From Warburgia ugandensis (lineage: Eukaryota; Streptophyta; Magnoliopsida; Canellales; Canellaceae): a stretch of 64,000 bases of DNA. Below the pieces are notes generated by a model. That model ran no database searches, was not told the DNA's origin, and saw nothing but the letters and a program-made list of their open reading frames with translations. Of the stretch, positions 58,622 to 64,000 are shown piece by piece; the stretch's first letter is position 1, and the number at the start of each line of letters is the position of its first letter. The stretch lies in NCBI GenBank assembly GCA_035236585.1, contig CP141127.1:72583495-72647494 (forward strand), in the 5' to 3' direction. A program made the translations under genes and the position numbers.

Positions 58622-61179
58622 GAAGCTAGTGGAAGTAGTCAAGCAAATAGAGGCACTAAACAATTCCAAAGATTTGGTCAACATGGACATAATTAAAATT
58701 CATAGAGGGCTCCTTTGCAAGGTATAATACATAATCAATAGACTATATACATAGTTATAATTTACCATTATGCCTTTTATAAGTTTCTAACAATGTATGT
58801 AGGTGGACATGAGAATCTACAACTAGTTAGGAGCAGAGAGTGTATCATCCGCAGAGGAGGTAATGAGAGAATTCCTTTATAATGAAGGTGAATATATTTG
58901 TTGCCCTTCATTTGTTTTATTAGTTTTCCCCTCTATGTCTTTACCAGAGCAACATTTTGTTAATAAGACTATTATTATGTTATTTCTATTTTACGTTGCA
59001 AATGAATGAAGGTTGCAAGAGGCTTTTTCTCAAATGTAATAGAATGAAGTTATGATGAATTAGATATTTAATTATGAAGCACAAATAGATGTTTGGTAAG
59101 CAAATGTAACAGAATGAAGTTCTGATGAATGGGAAGTTTACAATATTAATCAATATCAACATATGGAACTAATGCCTCTTTTAATAGATATTTGATAATT
59201 AGTTACTTTTTGTTCAGCAGATAGAAGTCTCTCCACCTAAACAAGAAATGTCAAAGCAAACCAAGGATCAAAAATAGAGAAACATTTGTTTGATAATGGA
59301 AACTAGCTTTCCCGAATAAGTAGTCATCTCTCCAATGGAGATGGGAACTGGCAATCATCTTCCCAGCTGTACATCTAGAGAAAATATTTTCTAATAAAAC
59401 AGGGGAATTGAGCTTCTACAATGGGACACATGTATTTCACTTCAAAGATGTAGATGGCATTTCTAGGGACACCATATTTGTTCTCTTTATCATCGAACTA
59501 GGTCATTAGTAGTTTTGGGCAATAATACAACATATCATGTCCTTCCTAACAATATAGTACAAAAAGTATACTTTTTTCATCATGGACTACAAGTTCTAAT
59601 TTCTGACTCTAAGATCTAACAATGGGGACATGCAAACATCCATAAGAACCTACCCCAATACAAGATCATGATTCACACACTCTTATTTGATAGTTTCTGT
59701 ATAGTTTTTGCCATATAATAGAGAAGAAACTACTTTAGACCAGGTTGAATGAGAATAAATAGAACTACATATAGCAAGGTAATGGTGGTGACGCATTGAG
59801 TGATAGGAAGAAACACCCAAAGCAATTTATGGAGAAATTCACAAAGACAACAAATGAAAACCAAGTTGAATGAGGACCATGTTACTTTGATAGTTTCTCC
59901 ATAGTTTTTGCCATATAACAAAGAAGAAACTACTTTAGACCAAGTACCGAACAATCTAATGGGCAATGACCAATTTCAGACCAACTACTAGACACTCTAA
60001 TAGGCAATGGCCAATTTCAAGTTTGTAAATTAAGTTATTAGATCGAATTGATTTTAAATTCTAGATGCATTTAAAGAACCTTGTTGCATCTCATCACACT
60101 CATCTAAAGGGTCCCAATTGGCTTGGATAAAGATGAAATTAACCAAACCTTCTCCTTTGTTTGATAAGATCTATTATGACCCACAAATGACTATAAATGA
60201 TAATTTTATCAAGAGGTGGCCTACAGAAGCACCAAAAAGAAAGAGAGAGATAGGCTAGAGTAGAAGTTCAGTAGGTTTCTTCTACTAATTTTTGACATTT
60301 CATAATTTGAAATGTGCCAGGCCTTATCAAAAAGCCCCATATTGTTGTATTTTTTCTCCAAACACATAGGTGTGATATTCTTGAATTCTAACTCGCATAT
60401 AATAGCACCTACATTAGAGTTGAATGCCTTTCTACAATCATGAGATGATACAAAGCTAAAAACTAGATTTAGATGCCGATTTATATATGTTGTAGGGTCA
60501 ACAAGATGGAATGTATCCAGTACTAAAAGTGAAGAACTATAAAGCTAAAGCCTTGCCTGTTCAATACAAGATCACACAGCTAACAAGATTTACACATGCT
60601 TACTCTATAGCCACATTCAAATTTCTCTGTTTTGGCTTGTTTTTGTGTGGGAAAAGGATAGCAATTCTATCCAACTAAAAATAGTCTTCAAAGAGATAGT
60701 GAATATTCTACTACCAAAAACTATTCAAGTAAAAGGCTAGAATGATGCAAAAAGCAAATATCTAGGAATGAAGAGAAGTATAATAACTGAAAAAGATTAA
60801 GGAACTCCACCTCCTAAAGCAGAGAAGAAATAGAACTACATATAGCAAGATAATGGTGGTGGTGCATTGACTGATAATAGGCAAGACCAAAAGCAAAATG
60901 ATCAACACATCTACATATAAGCAAAAAAAGAAAAGAAAAAAATGTACTAATCTGTTGATCAGTAGTAGTAGTAGTAGTAGTAGTAGTACACAGAGAACTA
61001 CATTTTGAGCACTTTGTCCAATATATGAGGATTAACTACTTTCCAGCTCAGTAGAGACAGCTAGGCCATTGCTACTATAGTTGTCTCTGTCCTTTGTACA
61101 TTCTCATGTCCCCTGCAATAAAGTGGCTTAATAAATTCAATTAATGTTTTGTCACACGTGGGTGAGATCTTCATTAATT
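58622..61179. other. MULE interior, no gene recognised
   Basis: AT-rich DNA with several short direct repeats: TTTTTGCCATATAA..AGAAGAAACTACTTTAGACC occurs near 59705-59740 and 59897-59940, and GAACTACATATAGCAAG..AATGGTGGTG near 59762 and 60833. An (AGT)n run is at 60961-60989. No convincing exon was found on either strand. Confidence 0.5.
60961..60989. repeat. (AGT)n microsatellite
   Basis: Nine perfect AGT units plus two bases. Confidence 0.95.
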
Positions 61180-61255
61180 GGATCTTGGTGTATTTGAACC
61201 ACCATCCTCTTGAGATGAATTTCCTAGCGCTCTACCACATTTGAGCTAAAGACCC
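61180..61255 (-). tRNA. tRNA-like sequence (decayed tRNA or SINE head)
   Basis: On the minus strand this is a 76-nt sequence starting GGGTCTTTAGCTCAAATGTG. The acceptor arms pair fully with one G-T wobble (GGGTCTT with AAGATCC). The D arm pairs perfectly (GCTC with GAGC), and the T arm pairs 4 of 5 around TTCAAAT. The internal promoter boxes are recognisable (TAGCTCAAATGTGG and GGTTCAAATAC). The anticodon arm pairs poorly and the base before the anticodon is not T, so it cannot be a working tRNA. It is either a tRNA pseudogene or the head of a SINE carried in the MULE. Confidence 0.55.
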
Positions 61256-61347
61256 AAATTCACCCACACTTAAAGTGGGTGCATTGACTTCATTACAGAT
61301 AATGCTCATAAGCATATCATAATCCCATTACAACACATAAAAAACAT

Positions 61348-61608
61348 TCATTTAAATGCAAAGTAAACAAAAAGCAGACATATGATGACAAAAAGTAGAA
61401 TCTTTTTCACTTGAAGATCAGTCTTCAGTGATTGTAGCTCAAGATCCCGCTCTGATTAACGACGATCCCACTCATGACGATATTGATCGTGCTCGATGGT
61501 ATGTGTTGGTGAAGATAAAGAGTGAAATTCTTCATACCAAGCAAAGTAATCACACCAACAGTAGTAATACCTGCTAGAATTTTTTGTCGACTTTGATTTT
61601 GCAACCAT
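61348..61608 (-). pseudogene. GRF-zinc-finger-like protein with C-terminal membrane helix (broken)
   Basis: A minus-strand frame of 86 codons from the ATG at 61608, with one internal stop (codon 51). Residues 13-27 read RYYYCWCDYFAWYEE, which resembles the second half of a GRF zinc finger (CxY..CDYFxWxDEE). A charged, helix-prone stretch follows (HDQYRHEWDRR, stop, SERDLELQSLKTDLQVKK), then a hydrophobic membrane-like end (ILLFVIICLLFVYFAFK). Small plant proteins with a GRF finger, coiled coil and C-terminal membrane helix are a known type. The first zinc-ligand half (an upstream exon in such genes) was not found. I infer a gene fragment captured by the MULE. Its function is unknown and the copy is not intact. 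Confidence 0.5.
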
Positions 61609-61847
61609 AGGTTCAAATCCACACTAATATCTCTGCATGTAAGAAGAACTACCTATAAAGTGCATCTTCTATCCAAATATATAAGCTGTTTCATAGCAGA
61701 ACAAGTCTTAAACATGTAATCAAAGTAGACAGCCACATACTTTGAAGAACTTCATCTGTGGGATGTATGTGTCTGGTCTATAATCAGTATATCTCATACG
61801 AAGTAGCCAATTGTACAGTGCCATAGACAAATGAAATCACTTAACCC

Positions 61848-61961
61848 AGTTATGTGACTGACATATTTCATATACAGCCAATGGATAGTTTGAAGATAAA
61901 ACCTAGTTATGTGACTGACAGATTTCATATACAGCCAATGGATAGTTTGAAGATAATACAT
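61848..61961. repeat. 57-bp tandem repeat, two copies
   Basis: AGTTATGTGACTGACATATT at 61848 and AGTTATGTGACTGACAGATT at 61905, with almost identical continuation through ATGGATAGTTTGAAGATAA. Confidence 0.9.
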
Positions 61962-62280
61962 ACAAGAAGAATGAGTCCAACACTCCATGGTTTGGACACA
62001 TCTTACACAACTCCATTTCAATATAAAAATTGTCTAAAGTGACCTGATTTTTAGGAAATCGCTCATCCACATAGTGGCAAGCTAAGCCATCCATAGAGTA
62101 AGTCAAAAGGGAAGACTAGGTATGAGGCAAGTAAACTAACATAGAATATGATCTCTTTTTTCTCCCTCTATATTGACCATTAAGGAATTTGCAAGTCTCT
62201 CTCATCAAACACACTACTGTTTGCAACCATCCATCCTGACTACTAAGCTACATTCTTTGATAAGAAGATAGCAAAGCAAG
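61950..62280 (-). pseudogene. Unrecognised coding-like remnant in the MULE
   Basis: One minus-strand frame stays almost open for about 105 codons, with a single stop in mid-frame and one near its start. It contains DGWLQTVVCLMRETCKFLNG, QYRGRKKRSYSMLVYLPHT, then after a stop TYSMDGLACHYVDERFPKNQ and MELCKMCPNHG. The composition looks protein-like, with a basic RGRKKR patch and a CxxC pair. I do not recognise the family. It lies opposite in strand to the transposase and upstream of the GRF-like fragment, so the two may come from one captured locus, but nothing proves a link. Confidence 0.35.
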
Positions 62281-63074
62281 GTCAGTAGTTTGAGTAGCCT
62301 GATGACTAGTTGAATCTCAATCAACATTCAATCCAAAATTCAAATTGAGACAAACTAAACAAAATGTATTTTATGATACTTTTCCAATTATAGAAACTGC
62401 AATGCCAGAATTATGATGCCAAATTTATATCACTTCCTTTTCAAGGAGTTTAGTGGAACACTAACTGCAAAAACATTTTAAAAGGAAATCAGATAGCATA
62501 GTGAGAGTGCTTTAAGGACTACTTTTCTAATGTATTTACATATTCTTTTGCTCAACTATGCATTTAGGACTACTTTCTGTATTTACTGTTGGCACCTTCA
62601 AATCATAACCTTAGAAGACAAACAAGATTAAATGCTAAATTATCCCAATTTTACTCACTTCTACTTAGAATTGCTTCTCAACTTGTCTGTCTCTAATTTA
62701 GTATTGCTTCAGAAAATAACCCATGAAGACAAACAGGATTAATGCTATGGTTTATGGGGAAAGCACAACTTTTGAAGGTTTGAAGTTGTTCAAATTCTGA
62801 TTGGATGTTCTAACAATGAAAGGTTTAGCTTCTTTTAGGCATGAAAGAAAGTTCAACTTCTTTTAAGCATGCCTCACCTTTGCAGAGAGAGAGTAGGAGT
62901 AGAGATTCCTTAAGTATTAAGCAAGGTGGACTATCACCTAGGCATTTTACGGATAGGCAATATTTGAATATCTTGCAGTCTATTGGGTAGTTAGTTGAAA
63001 TATTGAAGGGCAGATAATTTACTGATGAGTTGTCAATTTTGTTGTTTAGATTCTAATTGGATATATTAGGTGCT
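62281..63074. other. MULE interior next to the right arm, no gene recognised
   Basis: AT-rich with two near-repeats (AAAGGTTTAGCTTCTTTTAGGC and AAAGTTCAACTTCTTTTAAGC near 62819-62870). No exon or transposon motif is supported. Confidence 0.45.
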
Positions 63075-64000
63075 TGGTTGATTGCAGGTTGACTGCTTCC
63101 ATGCACTACGCAAGAGTGATCCACCATTTGTTTCTTCCACAATTTTTATCAATCATGGACTTGCCTCATTTGTATGTCTTTGACGGAGCATTTTCTTTTT
63201 AAAGTTTTTTAATTCCATTTATTGATGGTGGTTAAAGTGGGAATATCAATTTTCTAATATGGGGCAAATTAACCAAATGAAGTTATAGTGTCTAATTATG
63301 TAGGGCAACCCAACAAATCAAATTTAAATAAACTGCAAATTAGTCCTGGTAGCTGTGGTGATGGTTAAGGTTCGCTCGTAGTACTTAATGGTAGCTAAGG
63401 TTCTATAATAGTTGTAGTGATATCTTTGAAACAATTTGCACAAATTTATCAGATTTTTCTATATCCTTTTGTTGAATGATAAATTTGATATGTGACACAT
63501 CTTTCTGGACTGCTTTATAGCTCTGCTGTTTGGCATATTTTAACATCTTTAAACACATTAACTCACCACCTTTTGTTGAGCAGAGCATCTTCTTTCACAG
63601 TCATTTGTTAGCTGCTGCAACTAGAAGCTGTAGTCTTTGGGTTTTTCTGTATTTACATGTTAATTCCATGTATATCGAGATTATAATAATGCATGTTATA
63701 CACCTTGTTTAGGAGTTTTATGCATTCATGTGTTAGTCCCATATCTAATAAGATCATAATGGTGTAAGTTATGCCGTTATTGTTCCTTTTTTCTTCTTGT
63801 TTTTGTTTTGATTGGCACATATGATATGTTATAGTTGCACATTTGGTATCTATGCCGGTTTGTTCCTTACCAGTCCAGGCATTCCAAATGATGAACATCA
63901 AAGGGAGTATAGTCAATGAGTATTGCAATGCATCTTTCATAACTGATGAACTGAAGATTTTGCATAGAACAGTTCATTAGCACTTGGAACTATTGGTTAC
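63075..64000 (-). repeat. Right inverted arm of the MULE (continues past the window)
   Basis: The reverse complement of the left arm, from GGTGCTTGGTTGATTGCAGG at about 63070 (left GCACCAAGTT side at 56184) to GGTTAC at the window end, which pairs with GTAACC at 54929. It has one copy of the segment that is duplicated in the left arm. The outer part, corresponding to 54413-54928, is beyond the window. Confidence 0.85.

Larger units (their letters stand above)
54413..64000 (+). mobile_element. Mutator-like element (MULE) with long inverted arms, right end outside
   Basis: A decayed MuDR transposase (56710-58621) lies between long inverted arms (54929-56184 and 63075-64000). The arms pair throughout their visible length with scattered differences. 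The left terminus is placed at the GGG...AAAATGCCATT motif at 54413, or at its tandem copy at 53751. This is a guess from typical MULE ends; the right end is not in the window, so no 9-bp target duplication can be checked. The element is over 9.5 kb, with about 4.4 kb of non-transposase DNA after the transposase. Confidence 0.75.

Overview
This window looks like plant nuclear DNA, almost certainly from a flowering plant. It is AT-rich, contains no intact host gene, and most of it is decayed and nested transposable elements: long-LTR Ty3/gypsy elements, a Tat/Athila-like gypsy element, a Tnt1/Tork-like Ty1/copia element, an RTE-type LINE and a Mutator-like (MuDR) DNA transposon. I cannot name the species. 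No rRNA, CRISPR, plastid or bacterial features were seen.

Layout. 1-4870: a long gypsy LTR (531-4870, sense on the minus strand) with its primer binding site on the left; the rest of that element lies outside the window. 4871-5469: AT-rich, nothing recognised. 5470-15144: a degenerate Tat/Athila-like element on the minus strand, read from right to left as a tRNA-Asp-type primer site, leader, gag N-terminus, a six-fold tandem array of a ~0.89 kb gag segment, protease and reverse transcriptase. A solo LTR with a perfect AAAGT target duplication (15145-17772) sits at its right end. 17778-22259: the only stretch with little repeat signal; no gene could be supported.

22260-42560: a nested stack. 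A copia element was broken in gag by a 4.2 kb solo gypsy LTR (duplication GAAAG). That LTR was itself broken by a complete gypsy element (23160-31633, duplication GTTTC). The copia reverse transcriptase was separately broken by another solo LTR (37641-41083, duplication ATGAG/ATAAG). Removing the insertions restores reading across both copia breaks. 42568-46432: a small LTR-like repeat and one more long solo LTR.

46525-52080: an RTE-type LINE on the minus strand, broken inside its endonuclease domain by a solo LTR (49110-51648, duplication TCCAC). 52118-52350: two hairpin repeats. 53488-64000: a Mutator-like element with very long inverted arms, a dead MuDR transposase, and non-transposase DNA that includes a broken GRF-zinc-finger-like gene, a 76-nt tRNA-like sequence and an unrecognised coding remnant. 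Its right end is beyond the window.

The elements do not cooperate as a pathway. The main points of interest are the tandem gag array, a roughly 250-400 bp block shared by all the long LTR families, the exact nesting order, and the gene-like cargo of the Mutator element.
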